Shown: in pieces, positions 26,244-35,277 of the stretch | Layout: each line of letters opens with the position of its first letter | Position numbering within the stretch: the stretch's first letter is position 1 | Assembly (NCBI GenBank): GCA_913052165.1 | Contig: CAJXEC010000007.1 | Coordinates: 1 to 45,083, forward strand | Direction of reading: 5' to 3' | Length of the DNA: 45,083 nucleotides | Source: an uncultured Rhodospirillaceae bacterium | Lineage (GTDB): Bacteria; Pseudomonadota; Alphaproteobacteria; MPNO01; UBA2964 | The notes under the pieces: model-generated | What the model was told of the DNA's origin: nothing | What the model saw: only the letters and a program-made list of their open reading frames with translations | Databases searched by the model: none | Translations under genes and position numbers: made by a program

Positions 26244-27128
26244 TCAAACTGGAGGGTCTGCACAAACCAAACTCCAATCAAACCTTTTACTAATCGCACC
26301 GAACCTCTCAAATACATCATAAACTCTATCAAGGGCTTTTGGCGTAATCTCGATGTGTGGTGTCCAACAGCCAAGTTGTTGGTATGCAGAAATACATTTA
26401 GTGAGTGCCAAAAGGCTGGTGTCTGGAAAATATGGGCTCAAGCAATGCGCGATATCTTCTGGTGCGGTCTCACTGATCCAAATTCTAGTTTTCGCATAGG
26501 CCCTGGTAAAACGCTTTGCCGTATCGGTTGATAACCATTCCCGGGTCGCTGCAACGCTTGAAAAGGCGTTCGGGCCAATTAACGGACCTGATTGTGCTAG
26601 AATGTGACCGATCCCATCTTCCTCCAACTGCTGCGGGTAAGGTCCCTGCTGTTGAATATATGAACCAACCCCTTTCCGAAATGAGAGATCCATCTCAGAG
26701 ACACTACCCGGGATCACGAAATTGATCTTAGAGATATCCACTCCAGCGGCAAAGCAGGCATACTCCAACATAGCCCTCGGTTGCCCCCCACCAAACGATA
26801 TAACTTCAGCACCCTCTAATTTTTTCCAATTAAATTCAGGATCATCGATCCGACCAGAAATGAAAAAACCATCCATCTCATTAATTTGAGCAAAGTGCGC
26901 AGCCAAGGGTTTATTCCCAGCTGAAAGCTCGCTGAAGGCTTGGCTCGGGGCAGTTTGAATTACATGAGCGCTCCCAGCCTTAAGAGCCTCTACGGCAGAC
27001 ACCCCAGGTGGCGAAATCGACCATGTCGCATCGATACCTTCTTCTTCAAGAAATCCTGCCTCCATCACAGCGATTAGGGGGGCGTAAAAAGCAGAAAAGA
27101 GGGTGAATTGAATTTCTAGCTTTTCCAT
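26244..27128 (-). CDS. NMT1/THI5-like substrate-binding protein without signal peptide
   Basis: A 294-residue periplasmic-binding-protein-like fold of the NMT1/THI5 (SsuA/TauA-like) group: FTLFSAFYAPLIAVMEAGFL at the N-terminus, PPGVSAVEALKAGSAHV and TAPSQAF in the ligand loop, then PGSVSEMDLSFRKGVGSY. The N-terminus lacks any hydrophobic export segment, although the frame could be searched upstream. No permease or ATPase gene of an ABC importer lies near. It may therefore be a cytoplasmic THI5-like enzyme or sensor rather than a transporter subunit. ATG start; the ribosome site (GGAAAG) is moderate. Confidence 0.75.
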   Translation of the reverse strand: MEKLEIQFTLFSAFYAPLIAVMEAGFLEEEGIDATWSISPPGVSAVEALKAGSAHVIQTAPSQAFSELSAGNKPLAAHFAQINEMDGFFISGRIDDPEFNWKKLEGAEVISFGGGQPRAMLEYACFAAGVDISKINFVIPGSVSEMDLSFRKGVGSYIQQQGPYPQQLEEDGIGHILAQSGPLIGPNAFSSVAATREWLSTDTAKRFTRAYAKTRIWISETAPEDIAHCLSPYFPDTSLLALTKCISAYQQLGCWTPHIEITPKALDRVYDVFERFGAISKRFDWSLVCADPPV

Positions 27129-27205
27129 CTTTCCTGCCCAAACCCTCTGGATTTAGCCTTTTATTAAAACTGGAACCGAAGAACGTATTTCATAGAACAA
27201 AAAAT

Positions 27206-27222
27206 AATAAATCCATTAGTTT
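27206..27222. repeat. 17-base repeat, copy 1
   Basis: AATAAATCCATTAGTTT, identical to 32595-32611. It lies about 80 bases upstream of the minus-strand binding-protein gene. It may be chance in AT-rich sequence. Confidence 0.3.
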
Positions 27223-27308
27223 AACTTGCCGTTTATTTTTAAACTACGGTACTGAGCTAAAAATATATATTTTTATAAGTTTCCTGTAACCTTATTAGGG
27301 CCATTGCG

Positions 27309-28433
27309 TTACTTTTTATTTCCTAATTCTTTATCAGTCCTGTTTTCCAGTCCTATCAATCTACTTTTTATTTTTCTGAACTCTTCTACCAACTTTCCTT
27401 GGCGCCGCAGAGTTGCTATTTCTTTATAGACTTCGGCTTTATCACGCGCGGGATAACCCGCAACTACTGATTTTGGCTTGATACTCCGAGCGACACCAGA
27501 TTTAGCCGTTACAATGGAGTCAGGGCCGACAGTGACATGGTCGGCGATGCCAACTTGGCCCGCTAATACAACTCTATCCCCAATGACCGCACTGCCGGCT
27601 ATGCCCACCTGCCCACAAATCATACAATTTTCTCCGATAACCACGTTATGGCCAACCTGGACTTGATTATCTAGTTTGGTGGATTGCCCTATTCGTGTAG
27701 CAGATACGGTGCCTCTATCGATAGTTACACCGGCCCCAAGCTCTACATCGTCACCAATAACAACCGTTCCCAAGGAATTAATTCGAACGATTTGAGAATT
27801 GACCTTTCCGATTCTGCCGCTTGCCTTGGCCGTTTCGACACTACCTGGGTCCGGCGTGACATAGCTGAAGCCATCCGCCCCAATAACTACGTTAGGTTGG
27901 CAAATCACTCTCTCACCAAGCGTGACATGATCACCAATTCGTGTACCGGCTCTAACAAGACAATCTGCACCCAATATGGCACCCGCTCCAACAGTCACAT
28001 TTTCTAAAAGAACAGTCCGCGCCCCAATCTTTGCCCCTGGCCCGATGTTTGAGAAAGGGCCAACCGACACGTCAGATCCAATTTCTGCAGTTAAATCAAT
28101 AACTGCATTTGGGTGGATAGCAGGATGCCTTACCGCGGGTTCCGAAAAAATCTCTGTAAGTTTTGCAAGCGCAAAGCGAGACCGATCAACAATCAAAAAA
28201 CCTTTTTGGGGAAGCAGTTTTTCCGGTTCTTCTGAGACAACCGCAGCACCTGCGGCGCTGTCATTAAGTAGATTCAAAAAACTGGGCTCCATTGCCAAGG
28301 CTAGATCACTTGCATGTTTTGCGTCAGATGGATGGACTAAACGATTGGCTTGGACGGAGCCATCTCCTATTACACGTGCACCTATCGTCGCCGCCAACTT
28401 TTCTAGGGTTATAGGGAATTGCTTCTGGCTCAA
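27309..28433 (-). CDS. lpxD: UDP-3-O-(3-hydroxyacyl)glucosamine N-acyltransferase LpxD
   Basis: Third enzyme of lipid A synthesis, adding the N-linked hydroxyacyl chain. N-terminal uridine-binding domain (about 1-100), then a left-handed beta helix of hexapeptide repeats. Catalytic His262 lies in QVGHNVVIGENC and the substrate loop IGADGFSYV is at 184-192. Its 374 residues are somewhat longer than E. coli LpxD (341), mostly in the C-terminal basic helix. Start is a TTG at 28433, as no ATG fits; GGATG lies about 9 bases upstream. Unlike the usual bamA-lpxD-fabZ-lpxA order, it stands alone. Confidence 0.94.
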   Translation of the reverse strand: MSQKQFPITLEKLAATIGARVIGDGSVQANRLVHPSDAKHASDLALAMEPSFLNLLNDSAAGAAVVSEEPEKLLPQKGFLIVDRSRFALAKLTEIFSEPAVRHPAIHPNAVIDLTAEIGSDVSVGPFSNIGPGAKIGARTVLLENVTVGAGAILGADCLVRAGTRIGDHVTLGERVICQPNVVIGADGFSYVTPDPGSVETAKASGRIGKVNSQIVRINSLGTVVIGDDVELGAGVTIDRGTVSATRIGQSTKLDNQVQVGHNVVIGENCMICGQVGIAGSAVIGDRVVLAGQVGIADHVTVGPDSIVTAKSGVARSIKPKSVVAGYPARDKAEVYKEIATLRRQGKLVEEFRKIKSRLIGLENRTDKELGNKK

Positions 28434-28527
28434 ATTTTTACATCCAAATTTTTTCGCGTACGCAGATTGATAACCCGATCTTTCTCTGGATGCCAGACTC
28501 TGTTGAAAACTTACATTGTTAGTGGTT

Positions 28528-28603
28528 TGGTGGAGCCGAGGGGAGTCGAACCCCTGACCTCAGCATTGCGAACGCTGCGCTCTCCCAACTGAGCTACGGC
28601 CCC
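28528..28603 (-). tRNA. tRNA-Ala (anticodon CGC)
   Basis: A 76-base cloverleaf on the minus strand: acceptor GGGGCCG with CGGCTCC, D stem GCTC/GAGC, anticodon stem CAGCG/TGCTG with loop TTCGCAA, T loop TTCGACT, discriminator A and encoded CCA. Anticodon CGC reads GCG. Confidence 0.95.
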
Positions 28604-28768
28604 TAATATACGAGCGCGCAATCTGCGCAGGGTGTCAAAATTTGTCAAGATAAACGTTTGAAGAATAACCTCTTTTAGCCGGCTTGAACCCTGTTTCGAG
28701 TGGGTTTAGGCTATTAATAATTTCTCTTTCAATTGTTCATTCAACCGCACCAATAAGATCAGAATTAA

Positions 28769-29068
28769 ATGATAATAATTGACCCCCTTTTCCGAGTTCT
28801 AATGATTGCGATCGACCTATATATCTGGTTGGTTATAATTGGCGCGATCCTTAGCTGGCTCGTTGCATTTAATGTTATTAATACCTCCAATCAACTCGTC
28901 TATTTAGTTCTTGATTTTCTATACAGGATTACAGAACCTGCTTTACGAAGAATAAAGCGTTTCTTGCCTAATTTAGGCGGTATTGACATATCACCAGTAA
29001 TCTTAATTCTCGGACTAATTTTCATTCAAATGGTACTTGCCAATGTGCATCGAGCGCTGGTGAGTTAG
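28769..29068 (+). CDS. YggT-family membrane protein
   Basis: A 99-residue protein with two membrane spans (about 5-35 and 74-95) separated by the conserved loop LYRITEPALRRIKRFLPNLGGIDISP, the YggT signature. The exact role is unknown; relatives are linked to cell shape, osmotic stress or chloroplast division-like functions. It is followed 9 bases later by folD on the same strand. Confidence 0.92.
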   Translation: MIIIDPLFRVLMIAIDLYIWLVIIGAILSWLVAFNVINTSNQLVYLVLDFLYRITEPALRRIKRFLPNLGGIDISPVILILGLIFIQMVLANVHRALVS

Positions 29069-29077
29069 GGGAAACCC

Positions 29078-29959
29078 ATGACAGCTAAGACCATCGATGG
29101 AAAAGCCGCCGCCGCGGAGCTTCGCAAACGAGTTGCCAAGCAAGTGTCCGAACTCAGAGCCAACTATGACGTCCAGCCTGGACTTGCAGCAATCCTTGTT
29201 GGCGATGATCCCGCAAGTCAGGTGTATATCAGAAATAAAGAGAGACAAACTGAGGAAGTGGGTATGGCTTCAGTGGGACGGAGACTGCCCGCAGAAACCA
29301 GCGAAGGTGCGCTTTTATCAATCATAGAAGAATTAAACCATGACCCCACCGTCCACGGAATCTTGGTACAGCTCCCGCTGCCAAAGCAAATAAAATCGGA
29401 AGCCGTAATAAGCGCCATTAGCGCTGAAAAAGATGTGGATGGCTTTCACCCCATGAATGTTGCGGCTTTATCCAATGGAAAAGATGGCTTAGTGCCCTGT
29501 ACCCCAATGGGCTGCGCTATGCTGTTAAAAGACCAGATTGGAGACCTTACCGGCAAGGAGGCGCTAATCATCGGACGATCAAACATTGTGGGGAAACCAA
29601 TGGCTCAGCTTCTTTTAGCCGAAAATTGCACAGTCACGATCGCCCATTCACGTACCCGAGATCTAGATCAAAAATGCCGGAATGCCGATATTGTTGTGGC
29701 AGCCGTAGGTATCCCAAAACTTGTCAAAGGTGATTGGATAAAACCAGGAGCGACTTTAATCGACGTGGGCATTAATCGCGTCTCAAAAAACGACGGGACC
29801 ACGAGCTATCGGTTGGTAGGGGATATCGATTATGAGGAGGCGGTTCAAGCGGCAGGTGCTATTACTCCGGTTCCGGGAGGCGTAGGGCCAATGACCATTG
29901 CTTGCCTGCTACAAAACACTTTAGCTGCCTGTAAGCGTCAAACCATATTGAGAGATTAG
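29078..29959 (+). CDS. folD: Bifunctional methylenetetrahydrofolate dehydrogenase/cyclohydrolase FolD
   Basis: A 293-residue enzyme of one-carbon folate metabolism, interconverting 5,10-methylene-, methenyl- and 10-formyl-THF. The catalytic Tyr50 and Lys54 are in [20 protein letters not shown] is the Rossmann nucleotide site and [11 protein letters not shown] the C-terminal signature. ATG follows AGGGGAA. Co-transcribed with the YggT gene, as in many proteobacteria. Confidence 0.97.
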   Translation: MTAKTIDGKAAAAELRKRVAKQVSELRANYDVQPGLAAILVGDDPASQVYIRNKERQTEEVGMASVGRRLPAETSEGALLSIIEELNHDPTVHGILVQLPLPKQIKSEAVISAISAEKDVDGFHPMNVAALSNGKDGLVPCTPMGCAMLLKDQIGDLTGKEALIIGRSNIVGKPMAQLLLAENCTVTIAHSRTRDLDQKCRNADIVVAAVGIPKLVKGDWIKPGATLIDVGINRVSKNDGTTSYRLVGDIDYEEAVQAAGAITPVPGGVGPMTIACLLQNTLAACKRQTILRD

Positions 29960-29973
29960 CCTCGATTTATGAT

Positions 29974-30387
29974 TTAGGGGCCATCTTTTTTAGCTCCACC
30001 CCAGCCATTGTGTGTAATGTCAAAAATGATTCCGTCAGGATCAGTATATTTGACCTCATAAAAAGCGTTGTCGACGGCCATTTCCCCCATAAACCACTCA
30101 CCACCCGCCTCGCTAATTTTCTTTGAAGTCTTCTCAGAGTCATCCACCCAGAAACCAATATGATGAGGCCCAAACCAATTACTATCCTTACCCTCGCCCA
30201 TCGGTTCGTCTTCTTTATATCGAAGGAGAGCTAGATTTACTGTTCCGTCACTGAGATAAATGCCATCTGCTGTAGGGCCTTTCGCCGATCCAACCCGTCT
30301 AAGACCAAATGTATTTGAGTAAAACTCGGCGGTTGCCTCAAGGTCTTCGCAGGATATTGCCAGATGACGCAGCTTTCCGTTGGCCAT
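29974..30387 (-). CDS. VOC-superfamily (glyoxalase/dioxygenase-like) protein
   Basis: A 137-residue vicinal-oxygen-chelate fold protein with paired beta-alpha-beta-beta-beta modules. Metal-ligand candidates are His8 (KLRHLAIS), His57 region (GPHHIGFWV) and Glu111 (YEVKYTDPDG). The module end DPDGIIFDITHNGW is typical. The substrate is unknown. It lies 55 bases downstream of the amidohydrolase gene on the same strand and may act in the same catabolic route. Confidence 0.85.
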   Translation of the reverse strand: MANGKLRHLAISCEDLEATAEFYSNTFGLRRVGSAKGPTADGIYLSDGTVNLALLRYKEDEPMGEGKDSNWFGPHHIGFWVDDSEKTSKKISEAGGEWFMGEMAVDNAFYEVKYTDPDGIIFDITHNGWGGAKKDGP

Positions 30388-30442
30388 AACGAGATATCTC
30401 CGAATTTTTCGCCGCCTTAATATGTAATTTTTTTACGAGAGA

Positions 30443-31558
30443 TTAATTTGGCCCGTTAATGCCGAACATTTCTGCCGCATGATCCCAAACCACTCTCTGC
30501 TTAATTTTCGGATCAATGCCCTCAAACATTTTATCAATTGGTATAGAAACGTCGGGCCAAGTACCCTGCGGATGAGGATAGTCTGATCCCCAGATTGCGT
30601 AATCACCAAGCTCGCACCATTCCTGCTTCATCATTTCACACCCAATGTAATCCTCTTCAAAAGTAAATCCACAATTACGAGCCGCATATTGACTTGGAAG
30701 CATCGAGAGAGGAGCTGACGGATCAGGCGCGCGTTCTTTTACCTGACGGTCCGCCCACTGGACGGCGAATGGAACCCACCCAATACGACACTCTGAGAAT
30801 AGAACCTTCAGATTTGGATGGCGTTCAAATGCTCCACAAAAAGTTAGCTGCGCCCATGTGTTAGCCAGATTAAAAGGAGCAGTTGCCAAAAAGGCGATCT
30901 GCGCACCTCGCTGGTAGGGCGGCAAAGGAGAGTCTGCAGCGCCCCCTATATGAATACACAACGGCACCCTGGCCTCTGCTGCCCTTGCCCAAATCGGTTC
31001 CCATACCTCGTCATAAACTGGTTGCGCGACATCAAAAGGGGGAAATTCAACTGCCTTTGCCCCAGCCTCTATCATTCGATTAAGTTCCCGAACGCATTCC
31101 TCTGGATATTTGGTAGGCAAAGCAGGTAGAAGAAAAATGCGATCTGGATCTATTTTGTTAATTTCCATCGCGTAATCATTAAAAGCGCGATAAACCGCAA
31201 ATAGTAACTCGGGATCAGAAACATTCCACTTTCGTACACTCGGGAAGATAATACTTGACCAAACTTTTGATTGATCCATGTGATTCAGCAGTATTTCGGG
31301 GTCAGCCGGGGGGAGGGCCCCATCCGGCAAATTAACTCCCTGATCACGAAATGGTTTCAAGAATTGGGCACTATTCGATCCATCTGCCGATTTATCCCAC
31401 AGCTTGCCTTCCCAAGTCCACTGAGAACCATTTTCACCCTCAACCACCTTGGGCCCAACTTCCCTGAATTTCTCCGGCAACCTATCTTGCCACAAGTTTT
31501 TAGGGCACCAGTGGGTGTCTAGATGATTATCAGCAGAAATATAGAGGTATTCGGACAT
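30443..31558 (-). CDS. Amidohydrolase (amidohydrolase-2/ACMSD-like) family protein
   Basis: A 371-residue metal-dependent TIM-barrel enzyme of the ACMSD/gamma-resorcylate decarboxylase-like amidohydrolase group. Candidate ligands: Asp10-Asn11-His12 at the start (SADNHLDTHW; the usual first motif is D-x-H-x-H), His203 (LCIHIGG), Asp326 and His329 (WGSDYPHPQG). The end motif GSDYPHP matches the family well. The reaction may be decarboxylation or C-C/C-N hydrolysis of an aromatic or cyclic substrate; specificity cannot be read. It is flanked on the same strand by an EamA permease upstream (about 115 bases) and a VOC protein downstream. Confidence 0.86.
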   Translation of the reverse strand: MSEYLYISADNHLDTHWCPKNLWQDRLPEKFREVGPKVVEGENGSQWTWEGKLWDKSADGSNSAQFLKPFRDQGVNLPDGALPPADPEILLNHMDQSKVWSSIIFPSVRKWNVSDPELLFAVYRAFNDYAMEINKIDPDRIFLLPALPTKYPEECVRELNRMIEAGAKAVEFPPFDVAQPVYDEVWEPIWARAAEARVPLCIHIGGAADSPLPPYQRGAQIAFLATAPFNLANTWAQLTFCGAFERHPNLKVLFSECRIGWVPFAVQWADRQVKERAPDPSAPLSMLPSQYAARNCGFTFEEDYIGCEMMKQEWCELGDYAIWGSDYPHPQGTWPDVSIPIDKMFEGIDPKIKQRVVWDHAAEMFGINGPN

Positions 31559-31672
31559 TATAAACTTTAAACCTTTTATTTATTGGAAAACATCAACAAA
31601 GTTCTCCTAACCTGCACCAGACGTCAAGGTGCTTAATTTCAATGACCTAGAAAACTCCCCTCCCAGGTAAAA

Positions 31673-32569
31673 TTAATTGTTCCGTAAGAAGTCCTGAGCC
31701 TGACGCCTTGAGATCATAATGATAGCAAGAAGTATCACCGTCGCTCCCAGCCAGACCCAGATATCCGATACTTCGCCAAAAAGGACCCAACCCAAAGCCG
31801 CCGCTATTGGTAAACGTAAGAAATCGACGGGTCCCAAAATACTTGCATCGGCAAATGTCATTCCACGGGCCAGAAAAATATGAGCAACCGTGCCCAATGC
31901 GCCCATCGCCAAAATCCAAATCATGTGCGACCAATCAGGCCAAACCCAACTAGACCACGAAATGAACAATGCGCCACAGGCCATAACCGCATTCATATAA
32001 AATATCATGACGGAACCTCTAACCCGCAGAGAGAAATACTTTGTCATTAATTGAACCGTGGCATTAGAAACAGCAGAAATTAAAACGCAAAGCACAAGGG
32101 GTTCAAATGGAATTACGCCGGGCCGGATCACGATCAATGCTCCCCCAAAGCCAATAGCTAGCGCAGTCCACCGCCGAGCATCAACACGCTCACCAAGCAC
32201 AATTGCAGCGCCAATTACCACAAAAAGTGGATGCGTAAATTGAATTGCGACAACGTCACTTATAGTTAAACCTGTTAGGGCGATAAACCACCCAAGGACC
32301 CCCAAAAGTCCTATCCCTCCTCTTAACAAAAGGTAGCGCCATTCGCCTGGCACTAGAATTTCAGGCTCTCGGCAAACTGTTTGAATGAGCCATGGCGCTA
32401 AGAAGATCAAACCCGCTGCCGCCCGAAAGAATACGAGCTGGGGACCCTCAAATCCCTCAAAACTAAGCTGTCGGACACAGGCCATCATTCCACACATAGA
32501 AACAGTTTGAGCAAACATCCAAAATATGCCCTGCGCTGTTGGGCTCAATTCGGTCATTCTCAACTGCAA
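31673..32569 (-). CDS. EamA/DMT-family permease (1)
   Basis: A 298-residue inner-membrane protein with ten predicted helices and two EamA repeats. GIFWMFAQTVSMCGMMACVRQL opens the first repeat; VAIQFTHPLFVVIGAAIVLGE and GALIVIRPG are family signatures; the second repeat has SILGPVDFLRLPIAAALGWVLFGE. It exports or imports small metabolites of unknown identity. It sits ahead of the amidohydrolase on the same strand. ATG start. Confidence 0.9.
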   Translation of the reverse strand: MQLRMTELSPTAQGIFWMFAQTVSMCGMMACVRQLSFEGFEGPQLVFFRAAAGLIFLAPWLIQTVCREPEILVPGEWRYLLLRGGIGLLGVLGWFIALTGLTISDVVAIQFTHPLFVVIGAAIVLGERVDARRWTALAIGFGGALIVIRPGVIPFEPLVLCVLISAVSNATVQLMTKYFSLRVRGSVMIFYMNAVMACGALFISWSSWVWPDWSHMIWILAMGALGTVAHIFLARGMTFADASILGPVDFLRLPIAAALGWVLFGEVSDIWVWLGATVILLAIIMISRRQAQDFLRNN

Positions 32570-32594
32570 TTCGGCACTACATCCTGCCTCTCAA

Positions 32595-32611
32595 AATAAA
32601 TCCATTAGTTT
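32595..32611. repeat. 17-base repeat, copy 2
   Basis: Identical to 27206-27222. It lies 26 to 42 bases upstream of the EamA permease start at 32569, where a promoter or operator could be. Confidence 0.3.
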
Positions 32612-32817
32612 CCATTTGGTAAACTCATCGCCGAATAAACCTTAGCTAAAGGAAGCCATAACTGGACCATCAACAAAGATAAGTCCAAACCAGCACATGC
32701 CCGCGCCGTCTCCATTAACCACAAAACCTCAGCGTACGCACGGAGAGATATAGAGTGATCATTTATGCTTAGCTCCCTAAAGTAGGGTAAACTTCCAATT
32801 GCTTTATGGGGCTTATT

Positions 32818-34047
32818 TTAGCTATTTCGCCGCCGGGCTGCCTCGCTCAGCCTGAGTCGTAGAGCGTTAAGTTTTATAAAACCCTGTGCATCATGCTGAT
32901 CATAAACGCTGTCTGCCTCAAAGGTAACGTGAGCTTCGGAGTAGAGGCTATCCGGGGACCTACGACCTATTACCGTGGCAGCACCCTTAAATAACTTAAC
33001 CCTAACAGTTCCATTTACATTTTTTTGCGACTGATCAATCGCGGATTGAATCATTTCCCTCTCAGGAGAAAACCAAAACCCATTGTAAATCAGTTCTGCA
33101 TACCGCGGCATCAGTTCATCCTTGAGATGTGCCGCCCCACGATCCAATGTAATGCTCTCTATCCCTCGACGTGCAATCGAGAGTATTGTCCCACCTGGGG
33201 TCTCGTATACGCCACGAGATTTCATTCCGACATACCGATTTTCGACTAGATCAAGCCGTCCAATACCATTTGCACCACCCAATTTATTCAATTTCATCAG
33301 AAGGGAAGCGGGAGATAAGACTTCCCCATCGATAGCCACTGGATCTCCGGACCGAAATTCTATTTCAATTATTTGGGGCTCATCCGGGGCCGCCTCAGGT
33401 GACACCGAACGAGTAAACATTGCTTCATCGGCTGCTATCCACGGGTCTTCAAGAGCTCGACCTTCATACGAGATATGGAGGAGATTTGCATCAGTTGAGT
33501 ATGGTGGCTCATCTTCTTTGTCCCTCGGAATGGATATTTGATGGGATCGTGCATAATTCAACAACTCCTGTCGACCATCCAGATCCCATTCTCGCCAAGG
33601 AGCAATCACTTTAATATCAGGATTCAAGGCATAATAACCCAATTCAAACCGAACCTGATCGTTTCCCTTTCCTGTGGCCCCATGACTAACAGCGTCAGCG
33701 CCTGTTTCTTTCGCAATTTCTATCTGACGTTTTGCTATCAAAGGTCTCGCGATTGAAGTACCCAAAAGATATACACCCTCATAGAGAGCATTTGCCCGAA
33801 ACATAGGAAACACATAATCACGAACAAATTCCTCTCGCAGGTCCTCTATGTAGATATCTTTAACCCCAGCAGCCTGTGCTTTTGCTCTTGCCGGCTCTAC
33901 TTCCTCACCCTGGCCTAAATCCGCAGTGAATGTGACTACCTCGCAACCATATTCCTCTTGCAACCAACGAAGGATCACAGACGTATCAAGACCACCGGAA
34001 TACGCCAGGACGACCTTGTTGACGCCTTTTTTATCGGGTCCTGTCAT
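32818..34047 (-). CDS. argG: Argininosuccinate synthase
   Basis: A 409-residue cytoplasmic enzyme that joins citrulline and aspartate with ATP, in arginine synthesis. The PP-loop AYSGGLDTS is at 15-23; [17 protein letters not shown] and [14 protein letters not shown] are further signatures. I start at the ATG at 34047, preceded by CAGGAGAA; the frame is open 87 bases further but the extra residues are not family-like. It is downstream of rlmN by about 94 bases. argH is not in the window. Confidence 0.97.
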   Translation of the reverse strand: MTGPDKKGVNKVVLAYSGGLDTSVILRWLQEEYGCEVVTFTADLGQGEEVEPARAKAQAAGVKDIYIEDLREEFVRDYVFPMFRANALYEGVYLLGTSIARPLIAKRQIEIAKETGADAVSHGATGKGNDQVRFELGYYALNPDIKVIAPWREWDLDGRQELLNYARSHQISIPRDKEDEPPYSTDANLLHISYEGRALEDPWIAADEAMFTRSVSPEAAPDEPQIIEIEFRSGDPVAIDGEVLSPASLLMKLNKLGGANGIGRLDLVENRYVGMKSRGVYETPGGTILSIARRGIESITLDRGAAHLKDELMPRYAELIYNGFWFSPEREMIQSAIDQSQKNVNGTVRVKLFKGAATVIGRRSPDSLYSEAHVTFEADSVYDQHDAQGFIKLNALRLRLSEAARRRNS

Positions 34048-34141
34048 GTACGGTTCTCCTGGTTGTTTTTGGGGGTCTGGGTCGACGACGCAGTATATGG
34101 AAAGCCACTTCCCCATCAAGGGCGGAAAGAGCAAACTGAGT

Positions 34142-35242
34142 CTAACGCAACTTTTTTCTGATAGTATCTGACTTCAGTTGACCACAGGCAGCGAGTATGT
34201 CGCGACCTCGGGGACGACGCACAGGTGAGGAATATCCGGCATTATTTACAACGTTCGCAAATTTTTGAATGGACTTCTCACTCGAACATTCAAAAGGGGC
34301 ACCCGGCCAACTATTAAAAGGGATAAGATTCACCTTTGCGGGAATGCCAGAGATCAAGCGACAAAGCTCCTTCGCATCAGCCTCAGAGTCGTTTACATCC
34401 TTAAGCATGACATACTCAAAAGTTATACGTCTTGCGTTATGAGCTCCAGGGTAAGAGCGACACGCGTTAAGCAATTCTTTGATCGGAAACTTTCGGTTCA
34501 GTGGCACAATTTCATCGCGTATATCGTCCCTAACCGCATGCAGTGAAACCGCTAAATTGACACCAATCTCATCACCACACCGCTTCATTAGTGGAACGTA
34601 TCCAGCGGTAGAGAGCGTGATACGTCGCTTGGAGACGGCAATTCCCTCAGGGTCCATAATTATATGTAAGGCTTTCTTAATATTTTCAAAATTTAATAAA
34701 GGCTCCCCCATCCCCATCATGACAATATTCGAAAGAAGTTTTCTTCCTTGAGAGGACGGCCATTCTCTGTATGTGTCTCTGGCTATCAGCATCTGGCCGA
34801 CTATGTCAGCGGGAACAAGATTTCTAATCAGTGGCTGGGTCCCAGTATGACAAAATTTGCAACTCAAAGCGCAGCCAACTTGCGATGAAATACACAGCGC
34901 CCCTCTATCTTCCTCTGGAATAAATACCGTTTCGATCTCGCCGCCGCCCGGGGGGTTTAGAAGCCATTTTCGGGTGGCATCTTTTGAAAGCTGTTCTCGG
35001 ACCACTTTGGGGCGGATGAGTTCGCACTTAACTTGTAACTCGGCCCTCGTTTGCTTACCTAGGGAAGTCATTTCATCAAAGTCCCGTGCACCCCGATGAT
35101 ATATCCAGTGCCATATCTGCTTAGCTCTAAATTTTTTTAGACCCAGAGATAAAACCACTGCCTCCAACTCAGATCGGCTAAGACCGATAAGGTTTATTTT
35201 TTTGTTCTTAACCGACAGGTCGCTGTGGGGTTTTAAAATCAT
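34142..35242 (-). CDS. rlmN: Dual-specificity RNA methyltransferase RlmN
   Basis: A radical SAM enzyme that methylates C2 of A2503 in 23S rRNA (and A37 of some tRNAs). The cluster motif is GCALSCKFC (Cys124, Cys128, Cys131); the two catalytic cysteines correspond to Cys117 and Cys353 (AACGQL). From the ATG at 35242 with GGGGAC upstream it has 366 residues, the normal size; a longer in-frame start at 35431 overlaps the MFS gene and is rejected. 35 bases separate it from the upstream MFS stop. Confidence 0.96.
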   Translation of the reverse strand: MILKPHSDLSVKNKKINLIGLSRSELEAVVLSLGLKKFRAKQIWHWIYHRGARDFDEMTSLGKQTRAELQVKCELIRPKVVREQLSKDATRKWLLNPPGGGEIETVFIPEEDRGALCISSQVGCALSCKFCHTGTQPLIRNLVPADIVGQMLIARDTYREWPSSQGRKLLSNIVMMGMGEPLLNFENIKKALHIIMDPEGIAVSKRRITLSTAGYVPLMKRCGDEIGVNLAVSLHAVRDDIRDEIVPLNRKFPIKELLNACRSYPGAHNARRITFEYVMLKDVNDSEADAKELCRLISGIPAKVNLIPFNSWPGAPFECSSEKSIQKFANVVNNAGYSSPVRRPRGRDILAACGQLKSDTIRKKLR

Positions 35243-35277
35243 GTCCCCTTTTTTGAAAATTGAGGCTGTTTCCGCAA

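Noticed and set aside
33122-33541. Plus-strand 139-codon reading frame
   Set aside because: It is antisense to argG, which is unambiguous; the Ser/Pro/Arg-rich composition is that of a shadow.
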